Shown: positions 11,796 to 23,622, counted from the stretch's first letter. The stretch: 64,000 nt of DNA from Prinsepia uniflora (GCA_032719365.1 CM064867.1:55368601-55432600), one strand, 5' to 3'. Notes: generated by a model not told the origin, from the letters alone. Numbers and translations: made by a program.

Positions 11796-11923
11796 TGTAA
11801 CGACCTGTCCCGAATCTACGGGAATAATTAAGGATTAATCAGGATTATCAGAGGATTTAGGTGAAATTAAAATTTTACCCCTAGAAAGGGTGAAAAAGTT
11901 AACTTTTGACTCGGGAGGTCATA
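11796..11923 (+). mobile_element. 3' LTR of element B, first part (interrupted)
   Basis: It starts TGTAACGACCTGTCCCG right after the polypurine tract. It is interrupted after 11923 by the nested element at 11924-17687 and resumes after the target duplication; the joined LTR is about 3.19 kb. Confidence 0.85.
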
Positions 11924-12212
11924 TGTAACGACCCGGACATTCGAAAAAGGAAAGGTTGGAAAATTTGAAGAAAATGACAATGTTGCCCCTAGATTCGGGT
12001 GAACGGTTGACTTTTGGTTTGAACGGTCAAACGGACTTTGACTGATGATTGTGAAGTAGTTCGGGACGTCACGAGTTCATAGACAGGTGGCACGTTCGAT
12101 TCCGACATTCGAGGAGAAAGTTAGGATGTTCGGAAGTTCAAGGGTAATTCGGTAATTTGGTTAAAAAGGGGCTATTTTGACTTTTCAAGCGACATGGACC
12201 TTTCATGTAATT
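11924..12212 (+). mobile_element. Truncated 5' LTR of element C
   Basis: It aligns without large gaps to the first 290 bp of the 3' LTR at 14589. Similarity stops abruptly after TTTCATGTAATT, where internal sequence begins. The remaining LTR (about 2.8 kb), primer site and gag region have been deleted together. Confidence 0.8.
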
Positions 12213-14588
12213 TGGATGGCAAGGACTAGTATAAGGTCAGATACTGATGAGTATGAAATTATGGATTGATCTTGTTTACCTTTATTTATTGGACTTATGG
12301 GCCAGTCTCATTTAGTGACTAAGTTTTGGGCGAAGACCCGAGATAGACAGAGATTTAGCCTTAGGAGATAGGCGAGTGGGAAGTGAGGTGATAAGGGTAA
12401 TGATACAGTAATAGTTATGATTGTGAGTCGTCTTGTCACATCATAAAGTAATGGTTATATAGATTGATTGATATAGTGAGATGGCACTGTTGGGGTGTGG
12501 TCAGTTGGGACCACATGCCCGGGGATTTGTAATTCCTTCGTAGGAAGCCTGAGTAGCCCTGGAGTGATGAACTGGATACTTATTATTTGTGGTCATGATG
12601 TAAGTTTAACCAGAACGTATGTATTGGGTAGGTCCTGAGCTATCCACTCTTTCATGTCTTGAGATTGGCTATTGGACGGATATGGTGTTGTTTGTGATTG
12701 GTTATGGTATAGAAGTCGTTGAACTGACTAGAGTTATCGATGTGATACCTTGATAATAGTTAAGTGGTAACCTTGGTAACTAGATATGGTAAAATTGGTG
12801 AGATGTAAGGGGGGTAGACCTATCGATGTGAGGCCACCCAGGATGACTGGTGTTATTCGCCTAGTGACTGACTTAGATTTGGATGATTTGGATGTAATCC
12901 TTGGGATGGATTGGTTGATGACTCATGAGACCTCTATCGAGTATGTTGATTAGGGAGTGATATGTGGAGTCTAGGATTCCAGAGGTTATGTTTCAGGGAG
13001 ACTCGAGGGTGTTACCTTCTAGGATGATTTTGATCCTCACAACCAATAGATGGTTGGTATGAAGTATTCAAAGGTTGCTGGTCGTATGTGTGGTGTATGT
13101 GCTTCGTGTATGAGATGCCTAGTGAGGGCTGAGGATGCACAGATTTCTCAACATATTCTTGAGGTTTTACCAGGATGAGAGATTGAGTTTATGATGGTCT
13201 GAGTTACATATTGATTATCGACAACGTAATAAGGTAACGGTATGAGATAAGTATCCTGTATCACAAGTTAATGATTTGTGGTTTTGGGGGAAGGTTGTGA
13301 TTATTGACCTTGTTGAGAGAGGCCAACATGGTGGTGACTGTCGGTTATGAGTTAGAGAGAAAAAGATAATGTCCGGATTTGATATGGCTAAGGTTAGTTG
13401 ATGGTGATACCCTTGGATAGCCAAATGGACTAGTTATAGTTGGGAGATGAGGAGTCGGGTAGTCTGACCACATTTAGATGATGTATGGTACCATGAGTGA
13501 TGATTGGTTGGTGTCCTCCTATGTACGGATGGGTGTGTGAGATACTGGACAGATGTAGTGAATGCCTCAGGGCGCAATATATGGTTAAGTAAGTGTTAGG
13601 ACTGGTCGAACGGATAACGGTCGGGATTAGTGGAATCCCAGGAGAGACAGATGTAATATTCGATGGAAATAAGAACTAAGATAGAATGGTTACAAGTGGA
13701 GAAAACAATGACTTATGTTCGATCACTCACTATGAGATTTGGGATTTGGTGAGGTGTGTGTCGATGCTAGCTCAACCTTTTGAAGTTCTACTTTCCTTAT
13801 ATGAGTTGAGATCGACCCACGGGGTTGAGTATGCAGAGGTCATATACCTTTGGGAAGGAATGTATGAGTACTGTATCGACCATCAGGATTAGTAATGATT
13901 GATAAAAAGAAAGGCTTAATGTGTGGTAAGGCGATGGTCGGGATACATTGAGATTAACGACTGCATTGTCGGGTCAGGTATTATTTGGGGAGGAAGTTGT
14001 CATGTTTGGTCACTCAAGGATAAATGAAATCCTATAATGGGTGGAACTCCATAGGATTGGAGTAATACATGATTTCTGATTATCCGGAATATTAGAGTCC
14101 AATTGCAGGATCATACTTAGTGTGCGATGGAGTCGAAGTTAAGAAAGGGATGTGATTGGCACTATAGTCTGAATGATTGTACTAGGTACTTATTGGGATT
14201 AACCTATCAAGGGGAATGAGATCCCGAGTTATTGAACCTTATGAGATTATTGGCCTGGTGGCTTGATGACATATGTGTGAGGATTTAGCCATTGTATCAT
14301 GTCACGAGTGAATGACATGTAAACGAAAATTCTTGTGTATCTTGGATTGTGTGGACTCGAACATGAGCTAGGCTACGTATTCCGAGCTAGTATGTGGTAT
14401 GACTGCCCATGGGGCAGGGATTCACACAGAGGTTGAGACTGGTTGTGTGATTTCTATAAGTGGGTATAACTTATATCCGGTTGAGAGTGATTCTGTTGCG
14501 GGTTCATCTTAAACATGTTTCTTCGGGAAAATATTTTAGCACCTACTGATTGGAATTTCGAGGACGAAATTCTTTAAGGGGGGTAGGT
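12213..14588 (+). pseudogene. Degenerate pol region of element C (protease and integrase C-terminal traces)
   Basis: The best trace is at 12891-12917, where one frame reads DVILGMDWL. This is the conserved motif near the C-terminus of Ty3/gypsy aspartic proteases, followed by a stop about 15 codons on. A second trace near 14225 reads IEPYEII, as in the integrase C-terminal region of related copies here. The 3' end carries GAATTTCGAGGACGAAATTC and TTTAAGGGGGGTAGG, the pre-LTR motif and polypurine tract. No frame longer than about 80 codons remains and reverse transcriptase is not recognisable, so it is a dead copy. Confidence 0.65.
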
Positions 14589-17500
14589 TGTAACGACCCG
14601 GACATTCGAAAAAGGAAAAGTTGGAAAATTTGATGAAAATGACGATTTTGCCCCTGGATTCGGGCGAACGGTTGAATTTTGATTTGAACGGTCAAACAGA
14701 ATTTGACCGATGACTGTGACGTAGTTTGGGACGTAACGAGTTCATAGACAGGTGGCACGTCTGATTCCGACATTCGAGGTGAAAGTTAGGATGTTCGGAA
14801 GTTCAAGGGTAATTCGGTAATTTGGTTAAAAAGGGCAATTTGTTGACTTTTCAAACGACATGGACCTTTCATGTAATTCGAAGACCATTGGGAAGGTCTC
14901 GAGACGCTGAGTCCGTAGGCAGGCGACATGCGTCAATCGAAGTTCGGACGACCAAGTTACGAGTTTAGAAGTGTGAAGGGCATTTTGGTAAATCGTGAAA
15001 GGAGGGGTAAAATGGTAATTGAACCATTGAATAAGAAATGGGACGGTGATGGGCTGATTCAGCCATGGTTATGCCACCAAATGACATTTGTCATTCTCTA
15101 AATCAGATTAGTGGCAAAAGAGAGCATGTGTAGTGGTGGGAAACTTAAACTATGTGTTAGTGTGTTTGGAACAAGTGCACAGTAAAAAGAAGTGAAACTG
15201 TGTTGGTGTTGTTGGAAATGAAAAACAGAGACCAAAGGAAACAAATTTTGTTTGATCGACCTTCCCCACAACCAATTGAGAGAAAAGAAGAGCGGGAAAG
15301 GAATTAAGGGAGGAAGAACAAAGTTTTGAGATTGAGAGAGGAAGAAAAAGTGATGGAAACGGTGAAAGGAGAGTTCAAAATCCGAAACGGGTCCTTGAGA
15401 GAGTGAGAATTCAATTTCGGATTGTAGGCCAGCCCAAGGCAAATTAAGGTTTCATTGAGTTCTCTGGGATCAATTCAAGTCGATCCAGTGCAAGAAAGAA
15501 GAGAATTGATGCTGTTTTGGCTTCGAACGGACTTGGTGACAGAGAGGAAAAATCGAGCTTTGAGTCGTGAAATTGGAGGAGTTAGACGACGCAATTGAGA
15601 TCAAAGACAAGTTTATGATAATCCTACAAAGCTTTTGGTTTGATCAATTGAAGAAAAACTTTGGGAATTGATGGACCTTGATGACTGCACAATGTTCGGC
15701 TGTTCTTCGAAAATTCACGTTCGAATTGTTGGATGGAGGTAAGTTGTAATGGAATTGAATTTACAGAAACATAATTAGCTTCATAATGTTGCTTTCGACA
15801 TAACCAATTGAAGGAATAGATTGAAAATTGACAGGATTGAAACAGGTCATTGTGCGGGTTGAACGACCCTTTTCACAGATAGCTGGGTGAGAACGATGAA
15901 CAGTGCTTGCACTGTAGTTGGCACGTGAGCTTCACGCACAGCCACTCAATTTCGAGGTGAGTTCAACATGAAACTTACTCCTTTTAATGTAACGAACATT
16001 TTAGCACTAGTTTCGAGGAAATCGGATATTGTTTCGATAGTGTTCGGTGTGTCCTAAATTTTTGTAAACGTTTAAAATGCATATTTAAATCCCAAAAAAA
16101 TTGGGGAACATTATACGTTGTATATTGGAGTGTTAGTGACCCTCGATATTGATTTTGGACGAGAATTGTGATTTCCGGAATTTACGAAAAAAACGTGCAG
16201 CTCGAAAGCGGGCCGTTTGGACGGTGTGTGAGTGGACTTTGTTTCCTAAATTTCAATGCATGCATAATCGTTTTCTATGCTTTATATTTATGATTTCTAT
16301 GATTATGATTGTGGTTTATGGTAATTACGATTTTCGTATTTACACGTATTTTGATATGCAATACGTAATTGCACGTATTTCGAGACTATGATTTCCCTTA
16401 TGTTTTGATGATGGTTTGGTGGATAATTCTAGGTAATTTGCGTGTATCATGTTTTAATAATGTTTGGATCATGATTGAGAATATGATTTACAGTTTTGGC
16501 ACGTATTTCGAGATTGTTACGGATTTGCACGTTGTACGAGATTTTGAGAATGTTATTATTTGACCATGATTTTGATGATTAGAATTTGGGATTTGAAATA
16601 CGATTTGATTTCAAAGGTTTAAACGGACTTTGGGAAAAGTGATTTCGGGCTTGATGCCCAGTTCATAAAAGTGGTTTTGATGAACGAGATTTCGGATTTC
16701 GGAAACCTTAAAGTGGATTTCCGGATTTGGGTTCGGAATGGTTATTCCAGATGCTGGCTCACGGAATGACGGTTCCGAATTCGGATTGGGAAATGGATGA
16801 TGGATATGATTTGGGATTTGAATGTGAAATTCGGATATGAGTTGCATTTCGATAAAATGTGATCTCGGATATGGTTTGGAAATCGGATTACGATGGATTC
16901 TGGATTTGTCATGATTTACAAATAGTTTTGGGTTTAAAGACCCGGTATTATTGCTGGATCATGTTTTGGGTTTAAAGACCCGGTTGATTGATGACGGGGG
17001 AGGGCCCTTGATTGATATTTTTTGAGTTTAAAGACTTGGTTATTGTGATATCCCCCAAGGCCTATTGATTGTGCTTTGAGTTTAAAGACTCGTTAATATC
17101 TTGGGAAGGCCTGATATATGTGAGTTTAAAGACTCGATGATTGAGATCCAACAGATTGAATAACTTGTGATTTACTGTTGATTTCCGATGGTTTCAAATA
17201 TGTTGGGCGATGGCCCGGTTTATATGACTTGATGGATTTTTGGGTTATGTTATGTACTTGGCTTTGATTCATGATTTTGGGTCGAGGCCCCATGTTTGTG
17301 GTTTCCAGCTAAGGCCGAGGTTTGAGAAAAAGGAAAATGATTTTGATTTTCATACACGTTTTTTTTTGGTACCGGAAATGAAATGGATTGTGAAATGGTT
17401 TTCGAATGCATGCTTTGGTTTTACGTGGAGGGTAGAAAGGTTCTTTCTGTAAACATGTTTTATAACTGATTTATTTTTGTCCACTCACACCTTTTGTGTT

Positions 17501-17687
17501 TTTATTGAACCTCCAGGTCGTGGTGCGATAAACGAGGCTGATTAGGAGGTGGAGGCATGCGTGGGTACAGGTAGGGTTATCCCTTGTTTGGCAAGTGCTG
17601 AGGGTAATTTGGGAACTTCAGTTCACTTTTCAGACGGGAGCAGGACCGGGCACGATTATCAATGTTCCTTCGGGGACGGTCCTGTCA
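14589..17687 (+). mobile_element. Full-length 3' LTR of element C (3099 bp)
   Basis: It runs from TGTAACG to TGTCA with a target duplication after it. Internal landmarks in order are a GAG/GTAAGT donor-like site at 15739, GTGAGTGGAC at 16228-16237, ATGCATGCAT at 16256-16265, a hairpin array at about 16640-17290 built on GGGTTTAAAGACCC and GAGTTTAAAGACTC, ATGCATGC at 17406, GTCCACTCAC at 17479-17488, a T-rich run and CCTCCAG/GT at 17516. It ends with an inverted pair GCAGGACCG / CGGTCCTGT. Confidence 0.85.
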
Positions 17688-17890
17688 TCATATATACGTA
17701 GACCGAGGTCTATTACGTAAATTGAGATAATACGAGTCTGTAGACAAGCAGCACGTCGAAATCGGACCTCATATGGGAAAGTTACAGGCCAAGGATAGTT
17801 TTAGAAACTATTCATAGTTTCATGAAAACCGAGACAGTTCGCTTTTGGGTTTGTCTTTAGTCGGACCCAAAATATCACCTGTGGATCAAT

Positions 17891-17916
17891 AGATGAGTGA
17901 CAAGTGTCACTTATCC
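17891..17916. promoter_or_regulatory. 26-bp LTR palindrome, slightly degenerate copy
   Basis: AGATGAGTGACA, centre AG, then TGTCACTTATCC. The central TGACA-AG-TGTCA is intact and the outer arms have mismatches. Confidence 0.6.
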
Positions 17917-19929
17917 ATTTTTCCACACAAAAAAATATATGCATCTACCATTTTCTTCTTCATTTCTTCATCCAAACCCATATCCACCCCCAAACCATCA
18001 TCTTCATCATTCCATCTTCTTGATTGAGACCATAGGGAGACATAGAAGATGTGAGAGAGACGGTGGCAGGACAGCGGAGTCGCCATGGACGGCTAAGGAA
18101 ATCCAAAAAAGGTAAACCAGAAACCTATTGGATTTGGATTTGGATTTTGGTTTCAGATGTTTGGGGGTTGATTTTGACAATTGGGACATGTTATGGGAGC
18201 TCTTATGAGCCTGGAGGGGTCAAAACAGACGAGGAAAGATGGCGGAACCGCCCTGGAAGGAGGCTCAAAGGTGGCCATGAGGTGTTGCCTGGGTTGGAAG
18301 TTTCCAGGTACGTTTTCCTATTTTGGTTGAGAGAGGTTGAATTCCGGGTGAGAGATGATGAGATTGGGAGAAAAATGGTGAAGAATGGTGATCGGATGGC
18401 TAAGAACGGATCGGGCCATGTCGGGGGTCAAAACGACCGGTTACAGAGGTTCGAGTAGACTCGCGAGAGGTTGATGATGATGACGTAGCAAGCCACATCA
18501 TCACCTGTCAAGCCACGTGGCTAATGGGGTGGGTAGTGACACGTGGCGCAGGTGTCAGGCCCAATCATTGTTGAAGTGGATGTCCATGTCAGCATTAACC
18601 ACCCACATGGACCAATGAGGTGGTGTCACGTGGCGAGCTATTAGAGTGTGTCACATGATGTGGTAGCTGACGTGGCAGGTGCACGTCATCATTGTTAGAC
18701 AACTTGGACCAACGAGGTAGTTCCACGTGGCAGGATGTCAAGTTGTCAAAGCTGACGTCTGAGTGACATGTGGCAGTGATGACGTCAATAGATGACATCA
18801 TCAAGTGATGTGGCAGTGTCAGAGGGTGACACGTGACAGGCTGTCAGACCTGTCAGGCTGACATTAGCATGACGTCAGTGTTAACCGTTGACTTTTCGTT
18901 GACCAAACTTTCACTAGTGTGTGAGGGCGTGTGGGCACTATTTTCTAGGCCAAACCAATCTTGTTCGAAATTTTTTGATGTTCTGAATCGAATAGTGGTG
19001 GTTTCAGGTGGATCAGAGATCATTTGGTAGGTTCTTTGTAGGTTTTTATCCTTGAGAAGCGTGTTCGCGATACGTTGACTATTCCAATAGTTTTGAGGGC
19101 TTACGATTAGGACTTGTATAGGTTGGTGGTAACCTTTGAGTATGATTTGAATAGGTCTGAACGTCCTGGAGTTGGTAGATTAGCCTTGGAGCAGCTTACG
19201 ACATGGGATTTGACTGCGCAACTTGGACGGTCTGTGAGTGAACTTTGTTTTATGAAATGATGCATGCATAATTGTTTTATATATGTTATGAAAAAGATTT
19301 AAGATGCATATATTTCATATGATTTAAATATGATTTTTTTGGCATTTTGGTAGAAAATGCGATATTGCGCGTAGTTCGAGATTTCTGTTTTATATGATAC
19401 TTGGGCTTAGGCCGAGTATTCTATGCGCATGCGTTTATTTGATTTCGATGGTTTCACGGAGAGTCGTGAAACCAAGGATTTGACTATCGGTTTTGAATGA
19501 TTTCACGCGACTGCTTGAAATCGACATATCGGGCATGTGTCCCAATTGAGTATAGACTTTGACTTAGATTATAGGCAAAGGGAATTTTGAACAATGATTT
19601 AAATAATGAAATCGTTTTTGAATTTGGAAATAATATTTGGGCATATGTCCTAGTTGATTTGTGGTTTGACTTAGAGTATAGTCAAACATGAAAGATATCG
19701 GGCTTGTGACCTAGTTATGATTTATAAGATTTCGGGCTATGACCCTGTTATGGATTTGATATGATTCGAGGAATCCTGGATTGATGAAGTGTTTCTTAAC
19801 ACTGTTTTCTGATGGTTTTGTGGAAACTGATTTGACGAAATTATATTCGGGCATAGACCCTATTGAGATGTTTTGAGAAGATGTGAAATGTTTTCCACAC
19901 GACCATCCTCTATGATGCACTGATACCCT

Positions 19930-20110
19930 TCGAACGTCGACCATCCAGTGGGATGTGTGATCCTAGAGAGGTCACGGGGACACTGCCCGCAGGAGTGTAA
20001 GGGATGGAAATTTTGCAGATGTTGACCATCATGTGTGATGTGTGATCCTGTAGATTCCATTGCTCAGACGTCGACCATCCTATGTTATGTGTGATCCTGA
20101 GTTAGAGCAC
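19930..20110 (+). repeat. Tandem GTCGACCATCC-GTGTGATCC repeat in LTR
   Basis: Three copies of a unit containing (A)CGTCGACCATCC...ATGTGTGATCCT lie near 19935, 20019 and 20069, at spacing of about 50-85 bp. Confidence 0.6.
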
Positions 20111-20753
20111 CTAGACGTTGAGCCACGGGCTCAGAGCCTAGTATATATTTGGATGTGTAATCCCGAGTCGCACGTGTAGTGCTGATATCGTGACTATTGA
20201 GATGAGATATTGAGATAATTCGATAAAGAGGATTGGTTTATGTTTCCATGAGACTCCGAATGCGAGCTTATGGGTCTGGTAGGGGCCCTATTAAGATGTG
20301 TTATGAGATTGTATTAGGATGAGACCCTACATGATTTGGTGTTGATTTGGGCTGAGACCCTACTGAGGAAATGGCTTTGATTGAGCTATATTTTCATTGT
20401 GTTTTGATTTGAAAAGCAATATGAATTGCTTTTGATAAAGTATTTGAAATACTGTTTTCTGATACATGCATGTTTTTACGTGATGGGTATACATGACATT
20501 TTCGTAAACTGTTTTATAAACTGATTATTTTTGTCCATTCACAGCTTTTACGTTTTTGATACCCTTTAGGTTCATGATGGATGCATGCTGTATCAGAGAC
20601 CGAGACATCACATGCCGTTGTGGACTCCACAAGTCACTGCGCACTCTGCTAATCCTAAGTGGGTTACAGTTTTATCCCTGGTCTGGCACGTGGTGTCAGA
20701 CGGGAGCATGGCGCATCCCACGATAATCTAGGGGATTGAGATGGGTCTTGTCA

Positions 20754-22087
20754 AAGATGGCCTGATGCTCCATTCCATAGAGCATGTGCGTTGGCGATGG
20801 GATTTTCGTTCATTGTTGGCCATCTTGGTTTCCAATACACTCTCAGATTGATGCTTAGAATAAGTGAACTCAAATTCGTGGCCCCTCAATGATGGGTTCT
20901 AAGATAGGCTCCTCTTGCTGCGGTTCACTTGACTTCTCTATCTCTTGATTAGGTTGTGTGTTGGGACGAGCAAAACGTCGAGAACGACAAAATGGTGTAC
21001 TAGAAGACACGAGCTTGACTTGGTCATTCATCGAAACATGTAGTCCGACAAACAATCAAGAGTGAGTACCAAAAGAAGACACGGCTTGGGACATGAAACA
21101 AAAATGAGAATATTTGTATGAAAAGAAGGTGAGATATAGTGAAGAATATACACAAAACACAATCGTATTTACAAGGACACTGTTTATATACAAGTGAAAG
21201 TCCAAAAGTATAAACAAGTTTAAGAATGCATAAGGTAGTGTCACATGAATAGAAAGCAAATGCACAAGTTCTAAAATCGTCTAAACTAATGCAACCCATA
21301 AGTATCTTCATAAAGAATGGTGTGAATGCATAAAAGGGAAATCATTAGAATCTGCACAAGATGTAAGAGTTACACGGCAATGCATGAAAAGAATGGCATA
21401 CACCTTCGATCTCACCTTCTTATATTCACTTAGTCTAGGGGGTTCGGTGATGAAATCCGAGCATCATGAAACCATAGGGAGGTTATGCAATCTACCAATG
21501 CAATAAATAGAGCCTTAAACCTGCATGGATAACCGTCCACTCCCCATCTCATGGTTCCTTTTGAACGTATGGTCTGCGTGTACTGATAGACCAAACCTTA
21601 ATCACTCCCACCATTGAACGTTGGGCATGGCCAGTTGGGATAGATATAACACGAGAAACCTGAACTAATTTTGAGAACACCTCGAGGCTAACTTGATCAG
21701 GGTATATACTCCATTGATGTTCTCTTTCTTAGTTCCAAACTTGTCACCAGTCATAACCCTTCTAGACATCATGGCTAACCGATGGAAGTTCTCAAAATAG
21801 TTTACCAAACCAAAGTGTTTACAAACTCGGCCCACATCATGAAGGGTTAAGGAGAAAGTAACCAAAATGGGCACTACCTATTCCCGGAATGAAAAACTTG
21901 AAAGAAAGGCTCTTTAGATCCATGTAAACCAAAGACATTTAATAGGAAGTAATATTTACAATCACAATTAATGTACAAGTATGAACGTTATACATAAGTA
22001 TGATATTAACATAATAAACATATTTACATAAACAAAATCACACAAGAGATTATTTCAATTCCCAGCAATGACACCACAAATTAGTAA
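20754..22087 (-). mobile_element. 5' internal part (leader and gag start) of a minus-strand Tat/Athila-type element
   Basis: The sequence lies immediately after a primer site on the minus strand. The leader is non-coding and AT-rich. A short gag-like frame at 20870-21055 has charged, Q/E/P-rich composition (for example RPNTQPNQEIEKSSEPQQEE) before a stop, compatible with a gag N-terminus but not proof of one. The element stops at 20754 against the LTR of element B, so nearly all of gag and all of pol is missing. Confidence 0.5.
22061..22076 (-). other. Primer binding site, degenerate tRNA-Asp type
   Basis: On the minus strand TGGTGTCATTGCTGGG resembles the Athila/Tat primer site TGGCGCCGTTGCCGGGG, with several C-to-T changes like those from methylated cytosine decay. 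It fixes this element as minus-strand. Confidence 0.6.
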
Positions 22088-23180
22088 TGCTAAAACCAAG
22101 CATCAAAGTAAACACAAAGTCACACTCAACACTTAATGAAAATATATGCAATTTAAAACCCCATTTTTTTTGTAGATGTAATATTGGTAAATAAGGATTG
22201 TTCTAAACCGGGGATTGAGGGTACCTAAGCAGGATTAACATTTGATCCTCGGAAATTTTCCTTATAGATGCCAAGTGATTGGACACTATTTGGTGAGACA
22301 CTCGGGAATTTCCCTTATATGTCACAGAGGAAGGTGATTTATTGTGGAGTATGGTGTGATCGGCTCTTCCAAATGAGGTCTCGAATTTAGGGAAAAGGAA
22401 ATTTGATTGAGCAAAGTTTTGGTGTGAAAAAATGAGAGACAATCTTAATGATGGCTGAAACGTTAGTTTAAATAGGCATAGGACAAAACCCTAGCTCAAT
22501 CCTAATAAAATAAGTAATTGTCCTACCGCTAAAAGAGATCCTTAGCCACAAATCTTCTTTCCTTGTGTTGTAAGGAACACAAAGTTTGTTCCTTGCATGG
22601 CTTCAATTCCAAGCTCTAGGTGGAAAACCTTCAAGATAATAATCACAAGTCCATTTCTAGTTAATAAGGGAGTGAAAACGCATTTTGATATCTTAATCGC
22701 ACAAGTAGATGATAACTAGCCCTTATCTTAAAAGAACTTGTATCGTTGGGCCTGGCTGAAAGACTTGGAGGGATGTCACCAGTGACATGCTAGTGACATG
22801 TTACTGGGATAGGAACTAGAACAAACTAAGGCACACGGGTGGAACAAGGCTGGTCCTCGGCTGGAACAAAGCAGGAACAAGTGGGAACTTGTTGGAACAC
22901 GACCTAAAAACATATCACCATTGACATGTCAGTGACATATTGGTATGACTTTTGGAATGGGACCTGATAGCTGGAACGAGCCTGGAACACAGTGCTGGTT
23001 CACAAATGACATGTTGACATTAAAAAACCACATTCCAACACATTTTGACATTAAATCATCCAATTTTGTGATTAGTACCGAAAATTCATAAAGTAAGTTA
23101 GAAATGACATAATTAAGTTCCTAACAAAGTAAAACATAAAGTAAATTGATATAAAAAGATGATCAATTATGTGCTTATCA
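22088..23180 (-). mobile_element. 5' LTR of the minus-strand Tat/Athila-type element
   Basis: Minus-strand start TGATAAGCACATAATTG at 23180; the end is placed near 22088 just before the primer site. A 70-bp part around 22150-22215 matches 5749-5820 of the plus-strand LTR at 3806. A TATTTAAAC box lies near 22470. The right edge at 23180 is sharp. Confidence 0.65.
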
Positions 23181-23622
23181 GGGCTACGCTCAATTGGTTT
23201 TATCAGATAGAACCAGGTATGATTCATTCCTACGATGAACTCCATATTCTCTTCTTAAACCCGTTCATGATTATGAGGGGCTGATTATTGACCACAGAAA
23301 GACCTCATTCACTATGGTAAGTGAAGCCTGAAACTTACAAGAGTACACGACACAGTCATGCCATGAATATTCCAAATATCAGGAGACTGATGACAAAATG
23401 AGCTTTCATGCTTTCATAGTGACCTCAAGGAGTCCATTTTCAAATATCAAGCCTTTACCTAGGGATGGGAAGACTATAATGAGCTCATGAGATATTAGCC
23501 ACCCATGCCAAGCTTGAATTTTTAATGCTCCACTAGTGGAGACCAAATAGAGTATCTCTTCAGTATACTCCTCGCCCCAAAAAGCACAGCCTAGCAAACG
23601 CCATTGTGATTGTGGCAATCGG
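23181..23622. other. Unassigned 440-bp segment
   Basis: It lies between two LTRs. I recognise no coding or repeat motif in it. Confidence 0.4.

Larger units (their letters stand above)
11924..17687 (+). mobile_element. Nested chromovirus-like element C with TCATA target duplication
   Basis: The element starts TGTAACGACCCGGACATT and ends GGACGGTCCTGTCA. The five bases before it (TCATA, 11919-11923) repeat exactly after it (17688-17692). Both flanks are pieces of one older LTR, so insertion is unambiguous. The 5' LTR is reduced to its first 289 bp, the internal part to 2.4 kb, and the 3' LTR is full length at 3099 bp. The shared LTR part differs at roughly 8% of positions by eye, so it is old and certainly not autonomous. 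Confidence 0.88.
17693..20753 (+). mobile_element. 3' LTR of element B, second part
   Basis: It continues the LTR begun at 11796 after the nested element. It holds the 17891 palindrome, a dense TGTCA/ACGTGG region at 18470-18890, GTGAGTGAAC at 19234-19243, ATGCATGCAT near 19262, hairpins at 19500-19690, a tandem repeat at 19930-20100, GTCCATTCAC at 20533-20542 and CCCTTTAG/GT near 20568. It ends GAGATGGGTCTTGTCA. Confidence 0.82.
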
